From positions 682,001 through 746,000 of the forward strand of contig NZ_QGMP01000001.1 in NCBI RefSeq assembly GCF_003259185.1: a stretch of 64,000 bases of DNA, in the 5' to 3' direction. Under the pieces are notes generated by a model that was not told the origin of the DNA, did not search any database, and worked only from the letters and a program-made list of their open reading frames with translations. Positions 50,124 to 59,062 of the stretch are shown here, in pieces. Within the stretch, counting starts at the first letter, position 1. Each line of letters opens with the position of its first letter. A program made the translations under genes and the position numbers. This stretch comes from Isoalcanivorax indicus. GTDB lineage: Bacteria > Pseudomonadota > Gammaproteobacteria > Pseudomonadales > Alcanivoracaceae.

Positions 50124-50870
50124 TCAGGCATCGATGTGCGGGTTGTCAGTTTCGCGACGGCGGAAACTGATGGCGACGAAAAAGATCACCACGGCGGCGG
50201 CCATGGCAAACCATTGCACGGCATAAGCGTGGTGACGCTCTGGCCCCATTACCGGGTCATGCCAGACCCGGGGCAGCTGTTCACCCTGCTCAAGCGTGGC
50301 GCCGGGGGCCACCCTGAGCTCGAACGGCGCCAATTCTACCCCAAGCAGCGGGGAAAGCACGTCCATTTCCACTTTCTGCAGCCGAAGCGGCCATGACGGG
50401 TCGGTCAGGTCGTCTTCGGCCAGCACGAAGGTGCGCGGACTATAGACATAGCTTTGCCCCTGCACCGTGACGTGGCCGTCGATGGCAGGTATCTCGGGCA
50501 GCAATGCGCGATCCCGGCCGCGGGGCAACCAGCCGCGATTCACCAGCAGCCAGTCGCCTTCATCGGTGTGTAATGGTGTCAGCAGGTGGTAGCCCGCGAT
50601 GCCGTCGAGCATGCGATTATCCAGCAGGATGTTGTGCCGGTTATCAAAGCGACCCCGGACTTCGAGCGGGTAGTTATGGGGATCGGCTTTCACGGCCAGG
50701 GAGGCCATCGACTGATACCCTTGCTGTATACGTGTGGCCAGGTCGCTCGCCAGCGTGCGTTTTTCTTCTGCACGGGAAAGCTGCCAGAAGGCGGCTTGCA
50801 GGCATACGGCAGCGACCACAAGCGTGGCAAGCAAGCCGATCCAGCTTGGACGAAACCTGCGTGCAGTCAT
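50124..50870 (-). CDS. SURF1-family cytochrome oxidase assembly protein
   Basis: 248 residues. Two membrane helices near the termini (about 12-30 and 218-238). SURF1 hallmarks: LEVRGRFDNRHNILLDNRMLDGIAGYHLLTPL in outline, LLVNRGWLPRGRDR, and the C-terminal HAYAVQWFAMAA segment. SURF1 helps deliver haem A to subunit I. Divergent from the DUF2909 gene. Confidence 0.93.
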   Translation of the reverse strand: MTARRFRPSWIGLLATLVVAAVCLQAAFWQLSRAEEKRTLASDLATRIQQGYQSMASLAVKADPHNYPLEVRGRFDNRHNILLDNRMLDGIAGYHLLTPLHTDEGDWLLVNRGWLPRGRDRALLPEIPAIDGHVTVQGQSYVYSPRTFVLAEDDLTDPSWPLRLQKVEMDVLSPLLGVELAPFELRVAPGATLEQGEQLPRVWHDPVMGPERHHAYAVQWFAMAAAVVIFFVAISFRRRETDNPHIDA

Positions 50871-50919
50871 GATCCCTGGCCCTTAAAATAGGGCGCTCAT
50901 TGTACACAAGGTAGGCGTT

Positions 50920-51180
50920 ATGTGGTGGTTAAAGGTCCTGATCCTGCTTCTGGTCGCTGCGGCGGTGGTGTCGCTGTTCCGGGGGCTGGCGGCGCTGATG
51001 CGCAGTGATGGCCGTGACAAGGGCACAGCACGGGCGCTCACCTGGCGAGTGGTGTTCTCTGCGGCGGTGTTCCTGCTGCTGGTGGTCTCGACCTGGATGG
51101 GCTGGATCGCGCCCCATGACGTGAATCCTACCCTGCGCGATGGCGTTCCTATCGAGCAGCCGGCCGGAGGTGGGGAGTAG
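50920..51180 (+). CDS. Twin transmembrane protein, DUF2909 family
   Basis: 86 residues, two membrane helices (about 2-20 and 43-63) joined by a short charged loop RSDGRDKGTARALTWR. DUF2909 proteins are regular members of gammaproteobacterial cox clusters, between coxC and SURF1. Function unknown. In this window it is the plus-strand gene that converges on the cox operon across the hairpin repeat. Confidence 0.8.
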   Translation: MWWLKVLILLLVAAAVVSLFRGLAALMRSDGRDKGTARALTWRVVFSAAVFLLLVVSTWMGWIAPHDVNPTLRDGVPIEQPAGGGE

Positions 51181-51186
51181 GTGGCT

Positions 51187-51543
51187 GGACGGGGCGCTTC
51201 GTAGCGCGGCCTCGGTGCGGGGTAAGCCCTTCCAGAAGCCGCCGTGAACCCATCCCTGGGGGCTTGCGTTCGGCATCCTGCCTCACACACTTCTGGAAGG
51301 GCTTACCCCGCACCAAGGCCTCAGTTCAGTAGCCACTGCAAGCTCAGCGCTTCGTAGCTCGACGCACGAACCAGACTTTCGGTTGGCTGGAACTGTTTAA
51401 CCGGGCTGCGCGTGACGGCCCTCGGGGGGCGGGTAAGGGTTTTCTGGACCTTCGAGAGGCATGGATGCCGAACGAGAGCTTACAGGGACGTACTTGCAGC
51501 GTGTCCAGAAAACCCTTACCCGCCCCCCGAGGGCCATAACCAC
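51187..51543. repeat. Composite intergenic repeat, copy 2 (inverted relative to copy 1)
   Basis: Hairpin C: arms 51208-51238 and 51290-51320 (31 bases, one mismatch; left begins GGCCTCGGTGCGGGG). Hairpin D: perfect 32-base arms 51417-51448 and 51504-51535 (left begins GGCCCTCGGGGGGCGGG). Reverse-complemented, C matches hairpin B and D matches hairpin A of 8478-8830, with the spacer aligned (51420 down to 51351). Where stem bases differ between copies, both arms usually change together. It lies between two convergent genes, as copy 1 does. Confidence 0.9.
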
Positions 51544-51568
51544 CAGAATCCGAAGAATGGCAGAAACA

Positions 51569-51595
51569 AAAAAGGCGCCTCGAAGGCGCCTTTTT
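51569..51595. terminator. Bidirectional intrinsic terminator of the cox operon
   Basis: AAAAAGGCGCCT (51569-51580) and AGGCGCCTTTTT (51584-51595) form a perfect stem with T-tracts on both strands. It lies 18 bases past the coxC stop. Confidence 0.9.
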
Positions 51596-51613
51596 CAGAT
51601 CGGTGCAGAGGCC

Positions 51614-52501
51614 TTACAGCCAGTACACCGTGATGAAGAGGAACAACCACACCACGTCAACGAAGTGCCAGTACCAGGCCGCCGCTTCCCAGGCAAAGTT
51701 GTTGCCGTCCAGATGGTGACGCTTCACCACACGGAAGAAGGTGACGATCAGGAAGATACTGCCGATGATCACGTGGATACCGTGGAAGCCCGTCATCAGG
51801 AAGAACAGCGAACCGTAGATGCCAGCGTCCAGCGTCAGGCCCAGGTCGCGATACGCGTGAACGTACTCGTAACCCTGCACACCGGTAAAGATCAGCGCCA
51901 GAATGATGGTGGCACCCTGGAAGATCAGCGTCTTGCTGCGATCGCCCGCCAGCAGCGCATGGTGCGCAATGCTCAGCGTAATGGAGCTGGTGATCAGGAT
52001 AGCGGTATTGATCATCGGCAGACCCCAGGCGCCCATGGCCTGAGTGGTACGACCGTCCGGCGTGGTCGTCACCGGCCACATGGCCTGGAAGTCCGGCCAC
52101 AGCAGCTCATGCGTCATTGCTCCGATGCCTTCGCCACCGAGCCACGGCACGATCAGCCAGCGAGCGTAGAACATGGCACCGAAGAACGCGCCGAAGAACA
52201 TGACTTCCGAAAAGATGAACCACAGCATGCCCTGGCGGTACGAGCGATCGAGCTGATCGCTGTGCAGGCCACCGATGGACTCCTTGATGGTGTCACGCCA
52301 CCAGCCGAACAGGCAGGCGATGATCCACAGCACGCCGATGGTCAGCACGATGCCGCCCATGCTCCCCTCGTTGCCGCCCACCCCGGTGCTCTGCTGGATG
52401 AAGTTCCCGCCGCCGATAGCGATCAGGAACAGGCCCACCGAGGAAAGCAGCGGCCAGGGGCTGCTCTCGGGCACGTAATATTGCGTTGTTTTCTCTGCCA
52501 T
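51614..52501 (-). CDS. coxC: Cytochrome c oxidase subunit III
   Basis: 295 residues, about seven membrane helices. Subunit III motifs: WFIFSEVMFFGAFFGAMFYARW and the C-terminal GFHGIHVIIGSIFLIV ... WYWHFVDVVWLFLFITVYWL pattern. Last gene of coxB-coxA-ctaG-coxC, 24 bases after the ctaG stop. Confidence 0.95.
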   Translation of the reverse strand: MAEKTTQYYVPESSPWPLLSSVGLFLIAIGGGNFIQQSTGVGGNEGSMGGIVLTIGVLWIIACLFGWWRDTIKESIGGLHSDQLDRSYRQGMLWFIFSEVMFFGAFFGAMFYARWLIVPWLGGEGIGAMTHELLWPDFQAMWPVTTTPDGRTTQAMGAWGLPMINTAILITSSITLSIAHHALLAGDRSKTLIFQGATIILALIFTGVQGYEYVHAYRDLGLTLDAGIYGSLFFLMTGFHGIHVIIGSIFLIVTFFRVVKRHHLDGNNFAWEAAAWYWHFVDVVWLFLFITVYWL

Positions 52502-52525
52502 GCCGGATTCTCCTGAAACCTGTTT

Positions 52526-53104
52526 TTAAGGCGCCTGGCGAGCGGCAACCTCGCCTGCACTTGCCCTTTCGGTAATATCGTAAAGCGTATAGGACAGGGT
52601 AATGGTATTGACGCTGCGCGGGATAGCCGGATCCAGATAGAAGATCATCGGCATCACTTCTTCGGCGTTGGCCTGCAGAGGCTGCTGATCAAAGCAGAAG
52701 CACTGGGTCTTCTTGAAATGAGTCGCAGCCTGGCCCGGTACCAGCGAGGGAATCGCCTGGCCCACCATGTCCTCACCGGTGCGGTTGCGTACCCGGAAAT
52801 TGACTGCCTTGATTTCGCCCGGATGGACGCGCACGGAGCGTTCCATCGGTTCGAAATCCCAGGGCATGCCCTGGGCAGAGCGGGTGACGAACTGTACCAG
52901 CACGCTTCTGTCCTCATCCTTCTGCATGCCCTCAGGGACTTCGACGATGGGCACACTGTTGGTGCGCCCACCGATCCCCAGAGCCTCGCAAACGGCGTAA
53001 TAGAGGGGCGCCAGTGCGTAGGCGAAACCGAACATGCACACCACGGCTATCATCAGTTTGGTGATGGAGCGACGGTTCACTTTGCTCAGTCTGTCTTCGG
53101 CCAT
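52526..53104 (-). CDS. ctaG: Cytochrome c oxidase assembly protein CtaG (Cox11)
   Basis: 192 residues. One N-terminal helix (about 14-32, FAYALAPLYYAVCEALGIGG), then an immunoglobulin-like domain. The copper ligands are in QCFCFDQQPL (CFCF motif, about residue 135). It loads CuB into subunit I. Between coxA and coxC as in most Proteobacteria. Confidence 0.95.
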   Translation of the reverse strand: MAEDRLSKVNRRSITKLMIAVVCMFGFAYALAPLYYAVCEALGIGGRTNSVPIVEVPEGMQKDEDRSVLVQFVTRSAQGMPWDFEPMERSVRVHPGEIKAVNFRVRNRTGEDMVGQAIPSLVPGQAATHFKKTQCFCFDQQPLQANAEEVMPMIFYLDPAIPRSVNTITLSYTLYDITERASAGEVAARQAP

Positions 53105-53140
53105 GTTGCCCTCCTGTTACGTCGAGGATGTCTTGAAAAA

Positions 53141-54727
53141 TTACTTCACTACCGGCGGTGTATCGAAGGTGTGGAACGGTGCCGGGGACGGTACCGTCCA
53201 CTCCAGGCCGTCCGCGCCTTCCCACACTTCGTCGGTGGCTTTCTCGCCCTTCTTGAGGAAGCACGCCTTGATCAGCACCCACAGCAGGAACAGCTGGGAA
53301 ATGCCGAACCAGAAGGCACCGATACTGATCCACCAGTTGTAGTCGGCAAACTGCAGGGCATAGTCCGCATAGCGGCGCGGCATACCGGCCAGGCCGACAA
53401 AGTGCATCGGGAAGAACAGCAGGTTCACAGAGATCAGCGAGCTCCAGAAGTGCACTTCACCCCAGAACTTGTCGTACATCACGCCGGTCCATTTCGGCAG
53501 CCAGTAGTAGACCGCAGCGAACATGGAGAAGATGGCGCCCGATACCAGTACATAGTGGAAGTGGGCTACAACAAAGTAGGAGTCGTGATACTGGAAGTCG
53601 ACCGGGGTGATGGACAGCATCAGACCCGAGAGGCCACCGATGGTGAACAGGATGACGAAGGCAATCGCCCATTTCATCGGCAGTTCAAAGGTCAGTGAGC
53701 CGCGCCACATGGTGGCCACCCAGTTGAACACCTTCACGCCGGTCGGTACCGAGATCAGCATGGTCATGTACATGAAGAACAGCATCCCGGCCAGCGGCAT
53801 GCCCACGGTGAACATGTGGTGCGCCCAGACGACGAACGACAGCAACGCAATGGAGGCGGTCGCGTACACCATGGAGGCGTAGCCGAACAGCGGCTTGCGG
53901 GCGAAGGTCGGGATGATCGCGGAGACCACGCCGAACGCCGGCAGGATCATGATGTACACCTCGGGGTGCCCGAAGAACCAGAAAATATGCTGGAACAGGA
54001 CCGGGTCACCGCCACCGGCGGCATCAAAGAAGCTGGTGCCGAAGTGGCGATCGGTCAGCATCATGGTGACTGCACCAGCCAGTACCGGCATGACGGCAAT
54101 CAGCAGGAAAGCAGTGATCAGCCAGGTCCAGACGAACAGCGGCATCTTCATCATGGTCATGCCCGGGGCGCGCATGTTCATCACCGTCACGATGACGTTG
54201 ATGGCGCCCATGATGGAGGAGATACCCATCAGGTGGACCGAGAGAATGAAGAAGTCGGTGGACGCCGGGCCATAGGTGGTGGACAGCGGCGCATAGAAGG
54301 TCCAGCCGAAGTTCGGTGCCGGCGGATTGCCCGGGCCGAAGGCGCTCATCAGGACCGAGCCGATCAGGATCGCGAAGGCGAACGGCAGGATCCAGAAGGA
54401 CCAGTTGTTCATGCGCGGCAAGGCCATGTCTGGCGCGCCGATCATCAGCGGAATCATCCAGTTGGCCAGGCCCACAAAGGCCGGCATCACGGCGCCGAAC
54501 ACCATGATCAGACCGTGGGTGGTGGTCATCTGGTTGAAGAAGTCAGGGTCTACGACCTGCATGCCGGGGTACATCAGCTCTGCGCGGATGACCATGGCCA
54601 GAAGGCCGCCGACCAGGAACATGGCGAAGCTGAACCAGAGGTACAGCGAGCCGATGTCCTTGTGGTTGGTGCTCAAAAGCCAGCGGCGCCAGCCGGTCGG
54701 GGCGTGATGCTCGTGATGGTCTGCCAT
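53141..54727 (-). CDS. coxA: Cytochrome c oxidase subunit I
   Basis: 528 residues, twelve membrane helices. Haem a, a3 and CuB ligand regions are recognisable: the first His in TTTHGLIMVFGAVMP, WFFGHPEVYIMILPAFG (CuB His-Pro-Glu-Val-Tyr), VWAHHMFTVGMP (CuB His-His) and AHFHYVL near the a3/a ligand pair. This is the A-type haem-copper oxidase. It is 14 bases downstream of coxB. Confidence 0.97.
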   Translation of the reverse strand: MADHHEHHAPTGWRRWLLSTNHKDIGSLYLWFSFAMFLVGGLLAMVIRAELMYPGMQVVDPDFFNQMTTTHGLIMVFGAVMPAFVGLANWMIPLMIGAPDMALPRMNNWSFWILPFAFAILIGSVLMSAFGPGNPPAPNFGWTFYAPLSTTYGPASTDFFILSVHLMGISSIMGAINVIVTVMNMRAPGMTMMKMPLFVWTWLITAFLLIAVMPVLAGAVTMMLTDRHFGTSFFDAAGGGDPVLFQHIFWFFGHPEVYIMILPAFGVVSAIIPTFARKPLFGYASMVYATASIALLSFVVWAHHMFTVGMPLAGMLFFMYMTMLISVPTGVKVFNWVATMWRGSLTFELPMKWAIAFVILFTIGGLSGLMLSITPVDFQYHDSYFVVAHFHYVLVSGAIFSMFAAVYYWLPKWTGVMYDKFWGEVHFWSSLISVNLLFFPMHFVGLAGMPRRYADYALQFADYNWWISIGAFWFGISQLFLLWVLIKACFLKKGEKATDEVWEGADGLEWTVPSPAPFHTFDTPPVVK

Positions 54728-54741
54728 GTTGCGCGCCTCCG

Positions 54742-55965
54742 TCAGTTCTGCACGTCGTCAGGTTGGATCAGATCGCCTGTTTCGTTACCGAACGCATTAC
54801 GCTGGTAAGTGACCACGGCGGCGATCTCCTTGGGTGACAGCTGCGCCCGGAAGGCTGGCATGGCGCCACGGCCCCGGAGCAGGATGTCGATATTTTCTTG
54901 CTTGCGGTCGGCGTCCACCATCAGGGCGGACTGCTGGAAGCTCGGGAACATGCCCTGGCCCTGGCCCTGAGCGCCGTGGCACATGGCGCAGGCGCGATCA
55001 TAGATCGGCTTGCCCATTTCCATCGCCTCGTCGACGCTGGCGAACGGGGTCATGTCCGGACCGTCGGCAGCCGCAGCCTGTTGTTCGGCCAGCCACTCGG
55101 CAAAGTCTTCCTGCGACTTCACTTCCACCTCGATGGGCATGAAGGCATGCAGACGGCCACACAGCTCGGCGCACTGGCCACGGAATATGCGGCCAGCCTG
55201 CTCTTCCGGTACCAGGGTCCAGGCTTCGTTGACGAAACCGGGAATGGCGTCCTTCTTCCAGCCGAAGTCCGGTACCCAGAAGGAGTGGATGACGTCATCG
55301 GCGGTGATCAGGAAGCGGACTTTCTGGCCTGCAGGGATGACCAGGCGGTTGTCTACTTCGATCATGTAGTTGAAGACGTCTTCGTTATCCCGGGTCAGGG
55401 GCACACGCTCCTGGCCGACGCGCTCCTGATAGGAGCCCACCGGGAACAGGCCGCCGCTGAGGATCGGGCGCTGCCAGACTTCCGGGGGCGTGGCCAGGTC
55501 ACTGAAGAAGCCGACATTGATGTCGTTGTCGTCTTCATAGGCCAGGTACTCGTAATGCCAGCGCCACTGGGAGCCGGTGACCTTGACGGTCAACGCGGAG
55601 TCGCTGGTGTCCTCCATATTGATCAGCACGCGAGTGGCCGGAATGGCCATGCCGATCAGGATGAAGAACGGAATCACCGTCCAGACCACTTCCAGTACCA
55701 CATTCTCGTGGAATTTGGCGGGTACCGGATTTTTCTCTTTGCGGTGGGCAAAGACGGACCACATGATCAGGGCGAACACCAGCACGCCGATAAGGGTCAC
55801 GATGCCGAGGATGATCATGTGCAGGTCGTAGACGTCCTGACTGACCGCCGTGACCCCGGGGCGCAGGTTGAGGTCGGATCGTTCGGTCCAGTCAGCAGCC
55901 GCCACGCCACTGAGCATCAGTGTCGTGAGCAGCGTGGCTGCACGGTGGAACAGTGTAGACTGCAT
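54742..55965 (-). CDS. coxB: Cytochrome c oxidase subunit II with fused cytochrome c domain (caa3 type)
   Basis: 407 residues: signal peptide (ends near VAAADW), two membrane helices, a cupredoxin domain with CuA ligands (HSFWVPDFGWK, then FRGQCAELCGRLHAFM with C-x3-C and the following His), and a C-terminal cytochrome c with CAMCHG (about residue 335) and distal Met in GAMPAF. The fused cytochrome c marks a caa3-type enzyme. First gene of the operon. Confidence 0.95.
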   Translation of the reverse strand: MQSTLFHRAATLLTTLMLSGVAAADWTERSDLNLRPGVTAVSQDVYDLHMIILGIVTLIGVLVFALIMWSVFAHRKEKNPVPAKFHENVVLEVVWTVIPFFILIGMAIPATRVLINMEDTSDSALTVKVTGSQWRWHYEYLAYEDDNDINVGFFSDLATPPEVWQRPILSGGLFPVGSYQERVGQERVPLTRDNEDVFNYMIEVDNRLVIPAGQKVRFLITADDVIHSFWVPDFGWKKDAIPGFVNEAWTLVPEEQAGRIFRGQCAELCGRLHAFMPIEVEVKSQEDFAEWLAEQQAAAADGPDMTPFASVDEAMEMGKPIYDRACAMCHGAQGQGQGMFPSFQQSALMVDADRKQENIDILLRGRGAMPAFRAQLSPKEIAAVVTYQRNAFGNETGDLIQPDDVQN

Positions 55966-56364
55966 TACGTAGGCTCCCTGTTTTCCCCAGCGGCTGCCTG
56001 GGCGGGCAGACGCATGTTATCGCCGGTTTAGGTGCGGCACCTGGAAAGCGTTTCAGGATGATGCGCGTGGGGCCCTTGCCGGCCCGTGAAGAGGTCCCCG
56101 TACCCCTCGGCGTGCTGCAGATCAGGGGATGATCATTTTTTCGCCAAGGTGGGCAAGTGCAATAAAATCAACCACCTGGGGCACCAGAGGTCATCACAGC
56201 ACTGCCCGGGGTGCGGCAAATTGCCCCACGGTGCATTGTGGGCGCTAACTCTAGTCATTCGAGGTGGCAAAGTCCAGCCGAAGTGCAGGGTTTTCAGTCA
56301 CCTGCGCGCAATGCCTATGCTATGCTTGCCGCCCCCTGACACAGACGTTCTTGAGATCACAGTA
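55966..56364. other. 399-base intergenic region between the cox operon and the DUF1820 gene
   Basis: No convincing gene. On the minus strand a GATAAC -10-like hexamer lies about 50 bases before coxB. On the plus strand TTTCAG (56292-56297) and TATGCT (56316-56321), 18 bases apart, may serve the DUF1820 gene. A dyad lies at 56211-56229. The region must hold divergent promoters. Confidence 0.4.
56211..56229. promoter_or_regulatory. Palindrome in the coxB upstream region
   Basis: GTGCGGCAAATTGCCCCAC: a 19-base dyad around GGCAA-A-TTGCC, with one mismatched pair. Operator-like; regulator unknown. Confidence 0.3.
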
Positions 56365-56703
56365 ATGTCCAGCTCGCGCCAGATCTATCGGGTCATCTTC
56401 CACAATCAGGGTCAGATCTACGAGATCTATGCCACCCATATCTACCAGAGCGATCTGCATGGGTTCATAGAGGTCGAGGAGTTCCTGTTCGGGGAGCGGG
56501 CCAGCATGGTGGTTGACCCCTCGGAAGAGCGGCTGAAGAGCGAATTCGCCGGGGTGCAGCGTTCCTTCATTCCCATGCATGCGGTGATCCGCATCGATGA
56601 AGTGGAGAAAGAGGGCGTGGGGAAGATCACCGAGGCGGGCCAGACGGGCAACATCCATGCGTTCCCGCTGCCCATCGGGCCGGGCCCGAAAAGCGGCCGC
56701 TGA
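56365..56703 (+). CDS. DUF1820 family protein
   Basis: 112 residues from ATG 56365; the frame continues upstream but without similarity. Conserved opening YRVIFHNQGQIYEIYATHIYQSDLHGFIEVEEFLFG in outline and a basic, Pro-Gly-rich tail are the family pattern. It is a small soluble protein of unknown function. Monocistronic, divergent from coxB. Confidence 0.85.
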   Translation: MSSSRQIYRVIFHNQGQIYEIYATHIYQSDLHGFIEVEEFLFGERASMVVDPSEERLKSEFAGVQRSFIPMHAVIRIDEVEKEGVGKITEAGQTGNIHAFPLPIGPGPKSGR

Positions 56704-56720
56704 GCGGTCCGGCCATCAGG

Positions 56721-57029
56721 TCAGGGCGTCAGGATGTCGATGACCACCCAGCTGTCCAGCACCAGTCGCACCACGCAACCATCCAGATAGATATCCCGTG
56801 TGCCCCGGGCAGGCTGACTCAGGCTGTTGGCCAGCCGCAACGGTACATGACGACCGCGTGCCAGCAGAGGTCTGGACAGGGGTTGTCTGAAGCGCACCTG
56901 CTGCAGCCATTCCGGCGGCTGGAAGCGTACGGCCAGATAGTTGCGGAAGACGAGTTTGTCTTCTGGTGTGAATGCCATCAGCTGCAGGCCATCCTGTAGC
57001 AACTGTCGGCGAAGAGGCTGTGCATTCAT
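56721..57029 (-). CDS. Small protein related to the downstream-encoded secreted paralogue
   Basis: 102 residues from ATG 57029, no signal peptide. The N-terminal AFTPEDKLVFRNYLAV and C-terminal CVVRLVLDSWVVIDILTP resemble RFSAGERALLSSGL and QVVRLAVPTRQVLDVLTLG in the gene at 57172-57600. The ending is remotely like RcnB/CigR-type domains. I do not recognise it otherwise. Confidence 0.55.
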   Translation of the reverse strand: MNAQPLRRQLLQDGLQLMAFTPEDKLVFRNYLAVRFQPPEWLQQVRFRQPLSRPLLARGRHVPLRLANSLSQPARGTRDIYLDGCVVRLVLDSWVVIDILTP

Positions 57030-57171
57030 GATCGACACTCCCTGCGACCTCTGGCCACGGCTGGCCAATTCACATTATGAGCGGGTGGGCGCTTGCCGGG
57101 TTCCGGTTCTGCAGGTAAAAGCCGCGAAATGAGAGGTGGGTCATGTCGGCCATGTGCGGGGCGTCATGCGG

Positions 57172-57600
57172 TCAGCCCAGCGTCAGGACATCCAGCACCT
57201 GGCGGGTCGGCACCGCCAGGCGCACGACCTGATGGCCGATCAGCAGGTCTCGCTGGTCCGGGCTGTCGTGGCCGAGCGCCGTTTGCAGGGTGGCAGGCAG
57301 GGTGCGCGCGGAAAGCAGATCCTCAGGCGACAGGCGGTCGCCGGGTTGCAGGGGTGTCCGCCGATGCGCGTCGGCAAACACAGCGCCGGTGCGCGGCGTT
57401 TCGCGCAGGCCGCTGCTCAGCAGGGCCCGTTCCCCGGCGCTGAAGCGCGAGATTTCCGGTGCGCTGCCACCGTCCGCCGCGATGGTGACGGTGCCGTGCT
57501 GGCTGGCGCCATCGGTACGCTTGCCATCGGCGACCACGGGCTGGCCAAGCCAGGCCATGGCGGTAATGGCGAGAAGACTGTTGCGGGCCAGCTTTTTCAT
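57172..57600 (-). CDS. Secreted small protein, remotely RcnB/CigR-like
   Basis: 142 residues. The signal peptide ends near PVVA|DGKRT. A middle GERALLSSGL region, then LQPGDRLSPEDLLSARTLPATL (a LP-x-x-L pattern) and a C-terminal IGHQVVRLAVPTRQVLDVLTLG, the ending typical of RcnB/CigR-like periplasmic proteins. Related to the protein at 56721-57029. Function unknown. Confidence 0.55.
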   Translation of the reverse strand: MKKLARNSLLAITAMAWLGQPVVADGKRTDGASQHGTVTIAADGGSAPEISRFSAGERALLSSGLRETPRTGAVFADAHRRTPLQPGDRLSPEDLLSARTLPATLQTALGHDSPDQRDLLIGHQVVRLAVPTRQVLDVLTLG

Positions 57601-57676
57601 GGCGAATCATCCACGGCTGCGAGGAATGCGGTTATCGTGAAGACCACAATGTCGGCCAGCAGTTCATCTGCGGGTA

Positions 57677-58402
57677 TCAGACCAGGGCGATCATGCGTAG
57701 CACCAGCAGACTGATCAGCACCGTAAGCAGCGTCGAGGCGAGGGTGCCGATCAGGACGTATTCGGCAAAGGCCCGCTGGTCCATCTGGCGGAAGCGGGCG
57801 AACCCCTTGGCAGCGAGCACGAAGGCAATGACGTTGTAATTCTGTGCGGCGACCAGAATGGCGTACATCAGCCAGCGCTCCATCAACCCGATCATGCGAC
57901 CGGCATTGTATTCCTGCTGGTCAATAACGGTGTCGCCGGGCGGGTCCGCATCGTCATGACGTGGTGCCAGCCCGGACCAGCGCAGCAGACTGCGAATCGG
58001 CAGGTTGGCTTCGTGGGCCACCAGCAGAAAGCCCAGCAGCACCCAGCCCAGTTTATAGAGGGTGTCCGGGTGGAGCCCGGTCAGGGCCAGCAGCCACGCC
58101 AGGACGGGCCCGGTCGGTGCCGCAGATTGCAGCCCGATGGCTGGCAGTAGCACGACAAACAGGCCGAGCAGGCGCCATTCATTGAGGCCGCGCTCTGGCA
58201 GCAGTCGTTCGGCACCCCAGAGCCCCAGCAAGGCGAGCGGCAGCATGCCAAGCAGCATGGCCAGCGACGGCGAACACACCAGCGCCGTGACACAGAGCAG
58301 CACGGACAACAGCAGCAGCGGCAGTGTCGGCAGGCGGCCATCGTGACGCAGATGCGTCAGTCGGCACAGCAGGTAGATGATCAGGAAGCTGAAAACAGCC
58401 AT
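57677..58402 (-). CDS. DUF3307 family membrane protein
   Basis: 241 residues, about seven membrane helices. The mid-region AAPTGPVLAWLLALTGLHPDTLYKLGWVLLGFLLVAHEANLPIRSLL in outline and the C-terminal DQQEYNAGRMIGLMERWLMYAILVAAQNYNVIAFVLAAK segment are the DUF3307 signature. It begins one base after the satD stop, so the two are cotranscribed. Function unknown. Confidence 0.82.
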   Translation of the reverse strand: MAVFSFLIIYLLCRLTHLRHDGRLPTLPLLLLSVLLCVTALVCSPSLAMLLGMLPLALLGLWGAERLLPERGLNEWRLLGLFVVLLPAIGLQSAAPTGPVLAWLLALTGLHPDTLYKLGWVLLGFLLVAHEANLPIRSLLRWSGLAPRHDDADPPGDTVIDQQEYNAGRMIGLMERWLMYAILVAAQNYNVIAFVLAAKGFARFRQMDQRAFAEYVLIGTLASTLLTVLISLLVLRMIALV

Positions 58403-59059
58403 TTACAACCGTCGGTTGATGAGGGTGGTCAGTGTCCGGAACAGCGTGATGACATGTTCCAGTTCGCCGGCTCGCATATTCTTGTACACGGCCTGCTCAC
58501 TCATGCCAAGCCGGGTGGCAATGGTCGTCACGCTGTCACCGTGCAGTCGCGCGGTCAGCACGGACAGGCGTGACGGTTTCCATTTACCGAGGTGGTGGCC
58601 AAGCAGGCCCACGGTGCCAGTCACCAGCGTGTCGAGCTGGGGGTCGGGTGATTCGCCGGTATGCACGATCGCCAACCGTTCATCGGCCGCCTTGAGATGC
58701 TCGATGGCTTCGCGGGCAGCATGAAAGGCAGGGCCGTCCATGCCAATGGCCTGGTCCGGGTTCACCGGGGTGTCGAGCGCGCCGGTGGCCAGTGCAAAGC
58801 GCAGTTGCACCGGATGCAGCGCGCCCATCACCGTGATGATATCGGCGAGCGCCCTGTCGGCACGGGTCATGACGGCCTGGAATTCATCGCCGAGCGTGAT
58901 GGTGTAGGGGGAGACCAGCAGATCCGGGGGGGCGGCAGCGTTCAGGGTGGTCAGGGTATCCTGCAGTCGCGTCTGCACAGCCTGCCGGTCAGGCAGGTGT
59001 CGCGAGTCCTGGATGTCGGCAATCAGGACCAGGTACCGGGTGTGGTCTGGCGAGGTCAT
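58403..59059 (-). CDS. SatD family protein with C-terminal helix-turn-helix
   Basis: 218 residues. The N-terminal domain YLVLIADIQDSRHLPDR, ITLGDEFQAV and LRFALATGALDTPVN matches the SatD family (a cyclase-like fold). The C-terminus is an HTH: LHGDSVTTIATRLGMSEQAVYKNMRAGELEHV in outline. It has almost no leader: the ATG at 59059 is three bases from a palindrome. Two identical-arm palindromes cover its promoter, suggesting autoregulation. It pairs with DUF3307 downstream. Confidence 0.82.
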   Translation of the reverse strand: MTSPDHTRYLVLIADIQDSRHLPDRQAVQTRLQDTLTTLNAAAPPDLLVSPYTITLGDEFQAVMTRADRALADIITVMGALHPVQLRFALATGALDTPVNPDQAIGMDGPAFHAAREAIEHLKAADERLAIVHTGESPDPQLDTLVTGTVGLLGHHLGKWKPSRLSVLTARLHGDSVTTIATRLGMSEQAVYKNMRAGELEHVITLFRTLTTLINRRL

Positions 59060-59062
59060 GAC

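Noticed and set aside
51412-52516. A 351-codon plus-strand frame opposite coxC running into the repeat
   Set aside because: Antisense of coxC; starts inside hairpin D and has no coding pattern.
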